Shown here: piece by piece, positions 16,741-26,057 of the stretch
Layout: each line of letters starts with the position of its first letter
Position numbering within the stretch: position 1 is the first letter of the stretch
NCBI RefSeq assembly: GCF_024199795.1
Contig: NZ_JANADK010000001.1
Span: 6,696,001-6,760,000 of the forward strand
DNA: 64,000 bases
Origin: Bradyrhizobium sp. CCGB01
GTDB taxonomy: Bacteria; Pseudomonadota; Alphaproteobacteria; Rhizobiales; Xanthobacteraceae
Direction of reading: 5' to 3'
The notes under the pieces: model-generated
What the model was told of the DNA's origin: nothing
Database searches by the model: none
Seen by the model: only the letters and a program-made list of their open reading frames with translations
Made by a program: the position numbers and the translations under genes

Positions 16741-17424
16741 ATGCCCGAGCGCACCATCAAGTCCGAGCCCTATGCCTGGCCCTACAACGGCGATCTCCGC
16801 CCGGAGAACACCGCACTCATCATCATCGACATGCAGACCGATTTCTGCGGCGTCGGCGGCTATGTCGACAAGATGGGCTACGACCTCTCGCTGACCCGGG
16901 CACCGATCGAGCCGATCAAGAGGTTGCTCGCGGCGATGCGCAAGCAAGGCTTTCACATCATCCATACCCGCGAAGGCCATCGTCCCGATCTCTCGGATCT
17001 TCCCGCCAACAAGCGCTGGCGTTCGCGGCAGATCGGCGCCGGCATCGGCGATCCCGGCCCCCGCGGCCGCATTCTGGTGCGCGGCGAGCCCGGCTGGGAC
17101 ATCATTCCCGAACTGGCGCCCCTCCCCGGCGAACCCATCATCGACAAGCCCGGCAAGGGTTCGTTCTGCGCTACCGACCTGGAGCTGATCCTGCGCGTGC
17201 GCGGTATCGAGAACATCGTGTTGACAGGCATCACCACCGACGTCTGCGTTCACACCACAATGCGTGAGGCCAACGACCGCGGCTTCGAATGCGTGCTGCT
17301 GCACGATTGCTGCGGCGCGACCGACAAGAGCAACCACGACCACGCGCTCAAGATGATCAAGATGCAGGGCGGCGTATTCGGCGCAGTCTCGACGTCGGAC
17401 GCCTTCATTGGAGCGATTTCGTGA
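16741..17424 (+). CDS. biuH: Isochorismatase-fold cysteine hydrolase, biuret-hydrolase-like (227 aa)
   Basis: The sequence agrees closely with what I remember of Rhizobium biuret hydrolase, which converts biuret to allophanate and ammonia: the opening [20 protein letters not shown], the [15 protein letters not shown] stretch and [20 protein letters not shown]. The triad is Asp30 (IIIDMQTDF), Lys136 ([10 protein letters not shown]) and Cys169 ([11 protein letters not shown]), with the same spacing as BiuH. Ureidoacrylate hydrolase RutB is the main alternative. It sits between the permease and ATPase genes of a purine importer, unusual for a catabolic enzyme, and implies that an imported nitrogen compound is its substrate. 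The following ATPase gene overlaps its stop codon. Confidence 0.75.
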   Translation: MPERTIKSEPYAWPYNGDLRPENTALIIIDMQTDFCGVGGYVDKMGYDLSLTRAPIEPIKRLLAAMRKQGFHIIHTREGHRPDLSDLPANKRWRSRQIGAGIGDPGPRGRILVRGEPGWDIIPELAPLPGEPIIDKPGKGSFCATDLELILRVRGIENIVLTGITTDVCVHTTMREANDRGFECVLLHDCCGATDKSNHDHALKMIKMQGGVFGAVSTSDAFIGAIS

Positions 17425-18953
17425 TCATCGGCGAGACGCCACCGCCGTCAGGCGCCTTCGGCGTCGACGCGATTGCCATGACCATGCGCTTCGGCGACTT
17501 CCTGGCGCTGGACAATGTCGAGCTGAAGGTCAGGCCGGGCTCGTTCCATGCGCTGCTCGGCGAGAACGGCGCCGGCAAGTCGACGCTCGTCAAATGTATC
17601 ATGGGCTATTACCACGCGAGTGAAGGCGACATCCTCGTCGGCGGACGCGAGCAGGCGATCGCCAACCCGAAGGACGCCCACGCGCTCGGCCTCGGCATGG
17701 TCTACCAGCATTTTACCCTCGTGCCGGCGATGACGATCGCGGAAAACCTCGTGCTGGCACGCGACGATGTGCCAGCCATGGTGAACTGGCCGAAGGAGAT
17801 GAAGGAGCTCGAGGCCTTCCTGGCGCGCATGCCCTTCAAGGTGCCGCTCGGCGCAAAGGTCTCCGACATCTCCGCGGGCGAACGGCAGAAGTGCGAGATT
17901 CTCAAGCAGCTCTATCTGAAGCGGCGCTTCCTGATCCTGGACGAGCCGACCTCGGTGCTGACGCCCGCCGAAGCTGACGAGGTGCTCGGGATGCTCCGCG
18001 ACATGGTCGTCAAGGGCGAGCTGACCATTCTGATGATCACGCATAAATTCCGCGAGGTCATGGCTTTCGCCGACGACGTCACGATCCTGCGCCGCGGCAA
18101 GCTCGCGGGAGCCGGCAAGGTCGCCGAGCTCACGCCTGACGCGATGGCGCGCACCATGATCGGCGCAGAGCAGTTGACGGTGCAGCCTCCGCGCATCGGC
18201 GAGGCAGGTCAGGCCAGGCTCGAACTGGCAAAGGTCCGCGCACGCGACGATGCAGGTGCCGTCGCTGTGCATGATGTCTCGCTTACCGTGCGTGCGGGCG
18301 AGATCGTTGGCATCGCCGGCGTCTCCGGCAATGGCCAACGCCAGCTGGTCGAGGTGTTGGCCGGCCAGCGCGAGGCGGAGAGCGGCGAAGTCCGCGTCGC
18401 CGGCGAACCCTATCACGCCAGCCGCCAGGAGATGCGCCGCCACAAGATGTCGCTCCTGCCCGAGGAACCGCTGAAGAACGCCTGCGTCGGCGGCATGAGC
18501 GTCGCCGACAACATCGCCTTCCGCGAATTCGACCGCGCACCCTTCGCCAGCGGCGGCTGGTGGCTCAACCGCGGCGCCTTCCGCGACGATGCCAGGAAGA
18601 AGATCGGCCAATACAAGATCAAGACCCGCACGCCCGAGACGCCGATCGCGGCGCTGTCGGGCGGCAACGTCCAGCGCGCCGTGCTGGCGCGGGAGCTTAG
18701 CGGCGACGTCGAGGTGCTGATCGCCGCCAATCCCTGCTTCGGCCTCGACTTCGCGGCGGTGGCGCAGATCCATGCCGAGATCATGGCCGCACGCAACCGT
18801 GGCGCCGCCGTGCTGCTCGTCAGCGAGGATCTCGACGAATTGCTCGAACTCTCCGATCGTCTGGTGGTGATGTTCCATGGCGAATTCGTGTATGAAGCAC
18901 GAACCAGCGAGGCCGATCTCACCGTGGTCGGCCGGCATATGGCGGGTCAGTGA
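17421..18953 (+). CDS. ABC importer ATPase, tandem-domain (510 aa)
   Basis: Double ATPase of the RbsA/NupA type that powers the importer. Domain 1 has Walker [15 protein letters not shown] (about residues 46-59), Q-loop MVYQHF, signature DISAGERQK and Walker [12 protein letters not shown]. Domain 2 has the degenerate Walker [11 protein letters not shown] (about 301-310), signature [15 protein letters not shown] and a Walker B replaced by [12 protein letters not shown], as usual in this family. GTG start overlaps the biuH-like stop codon (GTGA). Confidence 0.92.
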   Translation: MIIGETPPPSGAFGVDAIAMTMRFGDFLALDNVELKVRPGSFHALLGENGAGKSTLVKCIMGYYHASEGDILVGGREQAIANPKDAHALGLGMVYQHFTLVPAMTIAENLVLARDDVPAMVNWPKEMKELEAFLARMPFKVPLGAKVSDISAGERQKCEILKQLYLKRRFLILDEPTSVLTPAEADEVLGMLRDMVVKGELTILMITHKFREVMAFADDVTILRRGKLAGAGKVAELTPDAMARTMIGAEQLTVQPPRIGEAGQARLELAKVRARDDAGAVAVHDVSLTVRAGEIVGIAGVSGNGQRQLVEVLAGQREAESGEVRVAGEPYHASRQEMRRHKMSLLPEEPLKNACVGGMSVADNIAFREFDRAPFASGGWWLNRGAFRDDARKKIGQYKIKTRTPETPIAALSGGNVQRAVLARELSGDVEVLIAANPCFGLDFAAVAQIHAEIMAARNRGAAVLLVSEDLDELLELSDRLVVMFHGEFVYEARTSEADLTVVGRHMAGQ

Positions 18954-18966
18954 CCAGGGAAGAGCG

Positions 18967-19452
18967 ATGAGCGGCGGATCCGGGCGCGACGAGCACTTCC
19001 TCCGCCTTTCCTTCGCGGTCGCCCGCCGCTCCCTCACCCATGGCAACCATCCGTTCGGCTGCGTCGTCGTCGATGCGGATGGCAAGGTGCTGGTCGAGTC
19101 CGAGAACGGCTACATGCCCGACCACGACGGCACCGCGCATGCCGAGCGCCTGGCGGCCACGCAGGCCTGCCGTACGCTCAGCCGCGAGGTGCTGGCGAAA
19201 GCCACGCTCTATTCCTCCGCCGAGCCCTGCGCGATGTGTTCAGGCGCAATCTACTGGGCCGGCATCGGCCGTGTCGTCTACGGCCTCAGCGAGCACCGCC
19301 TGCGCGGTGTCACCGGCAACCATCCGGAGAACCCGACGCTCGATTTGCCCTGCCGCGAGGTCTTTGCCAGCGGCCAGCGGCCGACGGAGGTCGTCGGCCC
19401 GCTGCTCGAGCACGAGGCCGAGGCGCTCCACGACGGGGTGTGGACGAAGTAG
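18967..19452 (+). CDS. Nucleoside deaminase, guanine-deaminase-like (161 aa)
   Basis: Zinc-dependent deaminase of the cytidine deaminase fold. His58 and Glu60 (GTAHAERLAA) with Cys88 and Cys91 (AEPCAMCSGAIYWAG) form the active site. Length and sequence recall the short Bacillus-type guanine deaminase and related nucleoside deaminases rather than TadA. It is the last gene of the importer operon, 13 bp after the ATPase, so it probably acts on the imported purine. Cytosine-type substrates cannot be excluded. Confidence 0.82.
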   Translation: MSGGSGRDEHFLRLSFAVARRSLTHGNHPFGCVVVDADGKVLVESENGYMPDHDGTAHAERLAATQACRTLSREVLAKATLYSSAEPCAMCSGAIYWAGIGRVVYGLSEHRLRGVTGNHPENPTLDLPCREVFASGQRPTEVVGPLLEHEAEALHDGVWTK

Positions 19453-19472
19453 CTGCTTCCAAGAACTCGACT

Positions 19473-19568
19473 GCGTAGGGTGGGTTAGCGAAGCGTAACC
19501 CACCACTCTTTCTTCAACACGATGAAAGCGAAGAGGTGGATTACGCCTTCGGCTAATCCACCCTACGC
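19473..19568. repeat. Palindromic intergenic repeat
   Basis: Outer arms GCGTAGGGTGG (19473-19483) and CCACCCTACGC (19558-19568) are perfectly inverted. Each half has its own small hairpin (GGGTTAGCGAAGCGTAACCC and GGATTACGCCTTCGGCTAATCC). This is a repeat I associate with many Bradyrhizobiaceae intergenic regions. It lies between convergent genes and may also terminate transcription. Confidence 0.8.
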
Positions 19569-19596
19569 TTCAGATGTGAATGGGCCCCCAAGCCGA

Positions 19597-20703
19597 TCAG
19601 AACTTCACTGTCACGCCACCGTACACCGTGGACTCGGTGCAGCTGTTGGTGCTCTGGCCGGTTGCGGCGATCGTGCAGACGCCGGGCATGGCGTTGTGGT
19701 CGAGCCCGAACTTGTTCTGCCAGTATCTGTAGGCGACCCAGAGGTCGACGAAGTGCGAGTACTTGTCACCCCAGGCGGCCTTCGAGGCGTCGAAGGTCAG
19801 ACGGATCGGTTCGCTGTTCAGCTCGGTTTTGGAGGCCGTGGAGAGCCGCCCGGGGCCCGAAAGCGCAGGCAGGCCGTTCGAGTCGCCCTTCGGTCCATAC
19901 CAGCCGGCGCGGCCGCTGATCGACCAGAACTGCATGTTCGGCGGCAGGAAGCCCAAGTCCATGTAGTAGTTGATTTCGACGGCCCAGGTCGGCCTGTAAC
20001 TGACGTTGCCATCGGAGTTGCAGGTCACCCCCGGCACGCCCGGTCCGAACAGGCCACACTCGGTGAAGGCGTTGTGGTTCGAGAACTCCCAGTACATCAA
20101 CGGGGCGACGTTGATGTAACCCTTGTACGGAAGGTCGAAAGCGAACTGGAGACCGGCGACGACGTCGCGCTTGGCGGGCGCGAGGAAATTGTTTTCTGTA
20201 TTGGCGTCCATGCCGACTTCGAACGAAATATTGTGCAGCGGCCCCATGCTGAAGGCCTTGGTATTGAACAGCTCGTTCCAGCCGAGGGTCGAGCGGAACA
20301 GGCCGTAGATCTCGGTCGCGCCCGCGCAATCGGCGGCGCCGCCAGTGATGGTCACGCCCGGCGCAACACAGGGGCTGGCAGGATCGTTCTTGCCCGACTT
20401 GAACATCGAGATCGTGAAGAAGTTGGTGCCGTAGGCCCAGAGGTCGAAGTGGGTGAAGGAGTAGACCTGCTTGGGGGTGGTGCCGTTGATGCTGCCGTTC
20501 GGGTTGACGCTCCACATGCCGGGGTCGGTGCCCTTGGGCATCCAGGAGAACGTCACGCGGTTGTCGATCACCAGGAAGAACGGAAGGTCCGCGGCTTTCT
20601 TGGCCGCCTTGACCGGCAGGTCCGCCGCGTGAGCCAGGTCGCCATTGACCAGCGTAGCAAGTGACAACGCCATTGCTGTCACTGCCGTAAAACGAAACGA
20701 CAT
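19597..20703 (-). CDS. Tsx-like outer-membrane nucleoside channel (368 aa)
   Basis: A Sec signal peptide (MSFRFTAVTAMALSLATLV..., cleavage near AHA-AD) precedes a beta-rich protein ending in a C-terminal Phe (STVYGGVTVKF), the outer-membrane barrel signature. Alternating aromatic strands such as FTHFDLWAYGTNFFTISMF, PTWAVEINYYMDLG and FVDLWVAYRYWQNKFG fit nucleoside-specific channel-forming proteins of the Tsx type. ATG 20703 has a GGGGGC site. It lies between the two purine/nucleoside ABC importers and would supply their substrates across the outer membrane. The family call is by pattern only. Confidence 0.7.
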   Translation of the reverse strand: MSFRFTAVTAMALSLATLVNGDLAHAADLPVKAAKKAADLPFFLVIDNRVTFSWMPKGTDPGMWSVNPNGSINGTTPKQVYSFTHFDLWAYGTNFFTISMFKSGKNDPASPCVAPGVTITGGAADCAGATEIYGLFRSTLGWNELFNTKAFSMGPLHNISFEVGMDANTENNFLAPAKRDVVAGLQFAFDLPYKGYINVAPLMYWEFSNHNAFTECGLFGPGVPGVTCNSDGNVSYRPTWAVEINYYMDLGFLPPNMQFWSISGRAGWYGPKGDSNGLPALSGPGRLSTASKTELNSEPIRLTFDASKAAWGDKYSHFVDLWVAYRYWQNKFGLDHNAMPGVCTIAATGQSTNSCTESTVYGGVTVKF

Positions 20704-21246
20704 CCTGATAGCCCCCAAGTTTTGACAGGTCGAATTGACTGCCCCTGGGTGCGACACTTGCGCCGATATCCGGAAGTGAGAAGCCTCAACATTTCCCATG
20801 GCGTGCCGGATGTTTTGGCAGCACGCGGCGCTTCATCGCGGATTTTGCGTGTCCGCGCACGCGACTTGCGTGCGCGGGACGCGCGCACGTTGCCGGACAT
20901 TCCCGTTTGGTTTTGCTCGGCTTTTGTTGGCGCTGCACGACGCATCGATCGCGAGATGCGGCGATCGCTTTACGTCGCGGCGCAGCATGCGGGAATGGGA
21001 GTGCCGCTGCTCAACTTCAGGTCAAGCCTGCACAGCGGGTTCCGATTCACTTCAAAGCGTCACAAATTTGCAACAGGCGCCCGAAGCACTGGCGCGATTG
21101 CTGCAATTGTCGATGAAGGCCAATAGCAGCGAACGAACGCCGGCGCCTGCCGAAGCGTTGAGCAAGGGATGACGCTTTTTCACATCTTACGTGGCGGTTC
21201 AAACTAGCCCACAATTGAGGCAGCTCACCCCTGTAAGCAGTCACGC
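20704..21246. other. 543-bp divergent intergenic region with a GC-rich hairpin
   Basis: CCGCGCACGC (20853-20862) and GCGTGCGCGG (20868-20877) make a perfect 10-bp stem with a GACTT loop and no T-run. A weak sigma-54-like match (TGGCGCGATTGCTGCA, 21090-21105) has the right spacing but mismatches in both elements. No gene is supported. The region holds the promoters of the divergent tsx-like and second importer genes. Confidence 0.4.
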
Positions 21247-22818
21247 ATGTTAGATCCGACGCCCAACGGCCTGCATTCCAGCGAACCGCCGCTGCTCCGG
21301 ACGCTCGGGCTCACCAAGCGCTATGGGGATTTCCTCGCCAACGATTCCATCGACATCGATATCTGGCCGAAGCAAATCCACGCGCTGCTCGGCGAGAACG
21401 GCGCCGGCAAGTCGACGCTGGTCAAGGCGATCTACGGGCTGATCCAGCCCAGCGCCGGCGAGATTCGCTGGCTCGGCCAGCCCATTATGCTGGCCGGCCC
21501 GTCGGAAGCGCGCAGCCGCGGCATCGGCATGGTGTTCCAGCATTTCTCGCTGTTCGACAATCTCACCGTCGCCGAGAACGTCGCGCTCGGCCTCGACGGA
21601 AGAGAATCCTTCAGGGACATGTCGGCACGGCTGGAGCAGGTGTCGAAGACTTATGGCTTGCCGCTCGATCCCAAACGCGAGGTCTGGCAATTGTCCGTCG
21701 GCGAGCGCCAGCGCATCGAGATCGTCCGTGCGCTGATGCAGGATCCGAAATTCCTGATCCTGGACGAGCCCACCGCCGTCCTGACGCCGCAGGAGGCCGA
21801 CCAGCTCTTCATCGTGCTGGAACGGCTCAAGGCCGAAGGCCGCGCCGTCCTCTACATCAGCCACAAGCTGGAAGAAGTGAAGCGGCTCTGCGACACCGCC
21901 ACGATCCTGCGCGGCGGCAAGAAGGTCGAGACCTGCAATCCCAGGCTCGAGACCGCCGCTTCGCTCGCGCGCATGATGGTCGGCGGCGAGATCAGGGAAG
22001 TCAAAGCACCGGCCGGACGGAAGACCACCGTGCCGCGCCTCGTCGTCAACGACCTCTCGCTTGCACCAGCCGAGGCGCACGGCGTCCGGCTCGAGCACAT
22101 CTCGTTCGAGCTCAAGGGCGGTGAGATCCTCGGCATCGCCGGCGTCGCCGGCAACGGCCAGGACGAACTGTTCGCCGCGCTCTCGGGCGAACGCCTGTCG
22201 AAGGACCCCGGCACGGTGGTGATCGAAGGCATCGCCGCAGGCCACCTCTCGATCACCCAGCGCCGGAAGCTGGGCGCGGCCTTCGTCCCGGAGGAACGGC
22301 TCGGCCACGGCACCGCGCCGCGCATGAAGCTGTCGGAGAACGCCCTGCTCACCGGACACGCGGCCAGCGGCATGGTCCATCACGGCTTCATCGACACGGC
22401 GGCCACGCTGAAGACGGTCGATCGCGCGACCGAAACGTTCGACGTCCGCAAGGCCAAGCGCGATCCGGAAGCTGCCAGTCTTTCCGGCGGTAATCTGCAA
22501 AAGTTCATCGTGGGACGCGAGATCCTGCGCAACCCGGCGGTTCTCGTCGTGAGCCAGCCGACCTGGGGCGTCGATGCCGGCGCCGCCGCCGTCATCCGCC
22601 AGGCACTGCTCGATCTCGCAACCGCAGGTGCGGCCGTGCTCGTGACCAGCCAGGACCTCGACGAGCTCGCCGAGATAGCCGACCGCATCGCCGTCATGTT
22701 CCACGGCCGGCTCTCCGCGCCGCTCGCGACAAGCGACGCGAGCCGCGAAAAGCTCGGCCTTCTCATGGGCGGCAGCAGCCTCGAGCCGAAGGAGGCCGCG
22801 CATGCAGCTGGTGCTTGA
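21247..22818 (+). CDS. ABC importer ATPase of the second purine/nucleoside system (523 aa)
   Basis: Tandem ATPase like the one at 17421. Domain 1: [18 protein letters not shown] (about residues 49-66), MVFQHFSLFDN, signature QLSVGERQRIE, Walker B LILDEPTAVLTPQE. Domain 2: GIAGVAGNGQDELFAAL, signature SLSGGNLQKFIVGRE, and a degenerate Walker B VLVVSQPTWGVD. Its 3' end overlaps the permease start by 17 bp. Gene order (ATPase, two permeases, binding protein) differs from the first system, so the two are separate acquisitions or old paralogues rather than a recent duplication. Confidence 0.92.
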   Translation: MLDPTPNGLHSSEPPLLRTLGLTKRYGDFLANDSIDIDIWPKQIHALLGENGAGKSTLVKAIYGLIQPSAGEIRWLGQPIMLAGPSEARSRGIGMVFQHFSLFDNLTVAENVALGLDGRESFRDMSARLEQVSKTYGLPLDPKREVWQLSVGERQRIEIVRALMQDPKFLILDEPTAVLTPQEADQLFIVLERLKAEGRAVLYISHKLEEVKRLCDTATILRGGKKVETCNPRLETAASLARMMVGGEIREVKAPAGRKTTVPRLVVNDLSLAPAEAHGVRLEHISFELKGGEILGIAGVAGNGQDELFAALSGERLSKDPGTVVIEGIAAGHLSITQRRKLGAAFVPEERLGHGTAPRMKLSENALLTGHAASGMVHHGFIDTAATLKTVDRATETFDVRKAKRDPEAASLSGGNLQKFIVGREILRNPAVLVVSQPTWGVDAGAAAVIRQALLDLATAGAAVLVTSQDLDELAEIADRIAVMFHGRLSAPLATSDASREKLGLLMGGSSLEPKEAAHAAGA

Positions 22819-23893
22819 GAAGCGCGCCGAGCGCTCCAACACGATCGCGCTGGTCTCGCCGCTGATCGCGATCGGCCTCACGATCGTGACCATGGTCATC
22901 CTGTTCGCGATCCTCGGCAAGAATCCGCTGCTCGCGCTGCACGCCTACTTCATCGCGCCATTGACCGACGGCTATTCGCTCCAGGAGATCGCGGTGAAGG
23001 CCACGCCTTTGGTGATGATCGCGATCGGGCTGTCGCTCTGCTATCTCGCCAATGCCTGGAACATCGGCGCGGAGGGGCAATTCCTGATCGGCGCTGTCGC
23101 CGGAAGCTGGATCGCGGTGAAGACACAGGGCACCGATGTCGGGGCCTGGGTGCTGCCGGTGATGCTCGTGCTCGCAGCCGCGGCCGGCGCGCTCTACGCG
23201 TTGATCCCCGCGATCTGCAAGGTGAAGTTCGGCGCCAGCGAAATCCTGACCAGTCTGATGCTGGTCTATGTCGCCGACCTCTTCCTCGACTATCTCGTGC
23301 GCGGCCCATGGCGCGACCCGCACGGCTTCAACTTCCCGACTACTGCCGAGTTCGATCCGGTCGCAACGGTGCCCCTGTTGATCGAGGGCGGCCGGCTGCA
23401 TCTCGGCTCGATCATCGCCCTGCTCGTCGTCGCGGCAGCGGCAATCCTGCTCGGGCGCACCATCAAGGGTTTCGAGATCCGCGTGGTCGGTGCGGCGCCT
23501 CGCGCGGCGCGGTTCGGCGGCTTCAATGCCAACCAGCTGATCATCCTGACCTTCGCCGTCTCCGGCGCGCTCGCAGGTCTTGCCGGCATCATCGAGGTCG
23601 CGGGTCCGGTCGGGCATCTCCAGCCCGGCATCTCGCCCGGTTACGGCTTTACCGCGATCATCGTCGCCTTCCTCGGCCGGCTGAACCCGCTTGGAATATT
23701 AATTGCAGGCCTCTTTCTCGCATTGACCTTTATCGGCGGCGAGCAGGCGCAGATCGCGATGAAGATCCCGTTGGACGTGACCAAGGTTTTCCAGGGCATC
23801 TTGCTGTTCTACGTGCTCGCCTGCGATTCCCTGATCCTCTACCGCTTCAGGCTGGTGTTCCCAAACCGACAGGTGACTCGTGGAGCTGGTTGA
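22802..23893 (+). CDS. ABC importer permease of the second system, first subunit (363 aa)
   Basis: Inner-membrane YufP/NupB-like permease, 363 residues with about nine hydrophobic segments. Hallmarks are LSLCYLANAWNIGAEGQFLIGAVAG, the coupling loop IRVVGAAPRAARFGGFNANQLI and GYGFTAIIVAFLGRLNPLGI. Overlaps the ATPase gene by 17 bp and the next permease by 14 bp. Confidence 0.9.
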   Translation: MQLVLEKRAERSNTIALVSPLIAIGLTIVTMVILFAILGKNPLLALHAYFIAPLTDGYSLQEIAVKATPLVMIAIGLSLCYLANAWNIGAEGQFLIGAVAGSWIAVKTQGTDVGAWVLPVMLVLAAAAGALYALIPAICKVKFGASEILTSLMLVYVADLFLDYLVRGPWRDPHGFNFPTTAEFDPVATVPLLIEGGRLHLGSIIALLVVAAAAILLGRTIKGFEIRVVGAAPRAARFGGFNANQLIILTFAVSGALAGLAGIIEVAGPVGHLQPGISPGYGFTAIIVAFLGRLNPLGILIAGLFLALTFIGGEQAQIAMKIPLDVTKVFQGILLFYVLACDSLILYRFRLVFPNRQVTRGAG

Positions 23894-24797
23894 AGCCATC
23901 ATCCTTTCGGTGCTCGCCGCATCGACGCCGTTGCTGATCGCGGCCACCGGCGAGCTCGTGACCGAGCACTCCGGCGTGCTCAACCTCGGCGTCGAGGGCA
24001 TGATGATCGTCGGCGCGGCCTGCGGCTTTGCGGGTGCGTGGCTCACCGGCTCGATCTTCATCGGCGCGCTGTTCGGCATCGTCGCGGGCACGCTGATGTC
24101 GCTGATCTTTGCGCTGATGGCGCTCGGGCTCGCCGTCAACCAGGTTGCAACGGGTCTCGCGCTGACCATCCTCGGCGTCGGCCTGTCCGGCCTGATCGGC
24201 GCCGGCTTCGTCGGCGAGCGCATCGCACCGGCCGTGCATCTCGCCATTCCCGGCCTCACCGACATCCCGCTGATCGGCCGCGTGCTGTTCGGCGAAGATG
24301 CCTTCGTCTATTTCTCCATCGCGCTCATCATCGGCGTTTGGTGGTTCCTGTACCGCACGCGGGCGGGCTTGATCCTCCGTGCCTGCGGCGACAATCATGT
24401 CTCCGCGCATGCCCTCGGCTATCCTGTTCTGCGCATTCGCACCTTCGCCGTGATGTTTGGCGGCGCCTGCGCCGGGCTTGCCGGCGCCTATCTGCCGCTC
24501 GCCTATACGCCATTCTTCATTCCCGGCATGACGGCGGGCCGCGGCTGGATCGCGCTGGCGCTGGTCGTGTTCTCGTCCTGGCGGCCGGGACGGCTCGTGG
24601 TCGGCGCCTATCTGTTCGGCGCGGTGACGATCCTGCAACTGCACGCGCAGGGCTGGGGCGTCGGCATTCCCTCGCAGTTCATGTCGGCGCTGCCTTACCT
24701 CGCGACCGTCATCGTGCTGGTCCTCTTGTCCCGCGCGCGCACCGGCGGCTCGACCGCACCGGCGGCGCTCGGCACCGTGTTCGTGCCTGATCGCTGA
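23880..24797 (+). CDS. ABC importer permease of the second system, second subunit (305 aa)
   Basis: YufQ/NupC-like permease, 305 residues, GTG start inside the preceding gene. It opens with ASTPLLIAATGELVTEHSGVLNLGVEGMM and contains the coupling loop RACGDNHVSAHALGYPVLRIR and GRGWIALALVVFSSWRPGRL. Confidence 0.9.
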   Translation: MELVEAIILSVLAASTPLLIAATGELVTEHSGVLNLGVEGMMIVGAACGFAGAWLTGSIFIGALFGIVAGTLMSLIFALMALGLAVNQVATGLALTILGVGLSGLIGAGFVGERIAPAVHLAIPGLTDIPLIGRVLFGEDAFVYFSIALIIGVWWFLYRTRAGLILRACGDNHVSAHALGYPVLRIRTFAVMFGGACAGLAGAYLPLAYTPFFIPGMTAGRGWIALALVVFSSWRPGRLVVGAYLFGAVTILQLHAQGWGVGIPSQFMSALPYLATVIVLVLLSRARTGGSTAPAALGTVFVPDR

Positions 24798-24869
24798 TCT
24801 TTTTCCGCGAGGTGCGCGATGGGGCGCGCAAATTGCGGATCGTGGCCTTCCCCTGATGTTTGGAGATTG

Positions 24870-25949
24870 ATGATGAGGAAATCACTTCTTGCGCTGGCTG
24901 CCGGGCTTTTGCTTGCCGGCAGCGTCAGTGCAGCCTCCGCCGCCGACAAGCTGAAGGTCGGTTTCATTTACCTCGGTCCGATCGGCGACCTCGGGTGGAC
25001 CTACCAGCACGACCTCGCGCGCCAGGCACTGGTGAAGGAGCTGGGCGACAAGATCGAGACCACCTATCTCGAGAACGTGCCCGAAGGCCCCGACGCCGAG
25101 CGCTCCATCGAGCAGCTCGTCCGCGCCGGCAACAAGCTGATCTTCACGACGTCGTTTGGCTACATGGACCCGACGCTGAAGGTCGCCAAGAAGTATCCGA
25201 ACGTGCATTTCGAGCACGCCACCGGCTACAAGCGCAATCCGAACATGTCGACCTACTCGGCCAAATGGTACCAGGGCCGCTACATCCAGGGCCTGATCGC
25301 GGCCAAGATGTCGAAGTCCGGCGTGCTCGGCTATATCGGCTCGTTCCCGATTCCGGAGGTCGTCTCAGGCATCAACGCGACGATCCTGGCGGCGCAGACC
25401 ATCAACCCGAACATCAAGGTCAAGATCATCTGGGCCAACACCTGGTTCGATCCGGGCAAGGAGGCCGATGCCGCCAAGGCGCTGATCGACCAGGGCGCCG
25501 ACGTCATCATGCAGCATACGGATTCGCCGGCGGCGATGCAGATCGCCAGCGAACGCGGCAAGCTCGCCTTCGGTCAGGATTCCGAGATGATCAAGTTCGG
25601 GCCGAAGACCCAGCTCACCTCGATCCTGGACACCTGGGGCCCCTACTACATCGAGCGCGTCAAGGCCGAACTCGCCGGCACCTGGAAGTCCGAGGACAGC
25701 TGGGGCGGCCTCGACAGCCACATGTTCGCGATGGCGCCCTATACCAACATGCCTGACGACGTGAAGAAGATCGCCGAGGACGCCCAGGCTGCGATCACAG
25801 CGGGCAAGCTGAATCCGTTCAAGTGCCCGATCGTTGGGCAGGACGGTAAGCCGATCGAGTGCAAGGGCGGCGATCACCTCGACGACGGCCAGATCCTCGG
25901 CATGAATTTCTACGTGAAGGGTATCGACGACAAGCTGCCGGGCAAGTAG
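24870..25949 (+). CDS. BMP-family binding protein of the second system, Sec-exported (359 aa)
   Basis: Periplasmic BMP/PnrA-like purine or nucleoside binding protein. Signal peptide residues 1-25 (RKSLLALAAGLLLAGSVSAASA), then KLKVGFIYLGPIGDLGWTYQHDLARQ, the family's ligand-site start; FTTSFGYMDPTLKVAKKYP and GADVIMQHTDSPAAMQ follow. Two adjacent ATG codons (24870, 24873) follow a TGGAG site. It closes the operon and is followed by a strong terminator. Compared with the paralogue at 13580 it uses Sec, not Tat, export. Confidence 0.9.
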   Translation: MMRKSLLALAAGLLLAGSVSAASAADKLKVGFIYLGPIGDLGWTYQHDLARQALVKELGDKIETTYLENVPEGPDAERSIEQLVRAGNKLIFTTSFGYMDPTLKVAKKYPNVHFEHATGYKRNPNMSTYSAKWYQGRYIQGLIAAKMSKSGVLGYIGSFPIPEVVSGINATILAAQTINPNIKVKIIWANTWFDPGKEADAAKALIDQGADVIMQHTDSPAAMQIASERGKLAFGQDSEMIKFGPKTQLTSILDTWGPYYIERVKAELAGTWKSEDSWGGLDSHMFAMAPYTNMPDDVKKIAEDAQAAITAGKLNPFKCPIVGQDGKPIECKGGDHLDDGQILGMNFYVKGIDDKLPGK

Positions 25950-25998
25950 CACGCTTCTTGCATTGCCTAAAACACCTGCTCCTCCCGGAGGAGGTTCG

Positions 25999-26051
25999 GA
26001 GGGGGTGGCCAGAAGCACCCGGCACTTGTGGTCGCCCCCTCTTTTATTTTG
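25999..26051 (+). terminator. Strong rho-independent terminator
   Basis: GAGGGGGTGGCC (25999-26010) pairs along 12 bp (two G-T wobbles) with GGTCGCCCCCTC (26030-26041), followed by TTTTATTTT. It ends the second importer operon just before the convergent deaminase gene. Confidence 0.85.
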
Positions 26052-26057
26052 CCTTGA

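Noticed and set aside
20853..20877. Perfect GC hairpin as a terminator
   Set aside because: No T-run on either strand, and it lies between divergent genes, where a terminator is not expected.
21090..21105. Sigma-54-like match before the second importer operon
   Set aside because: Spacing is right, but both elements have mismatches and the leader would be about 130 nt. Too weak in a GC-rich genome to list as a promoter.
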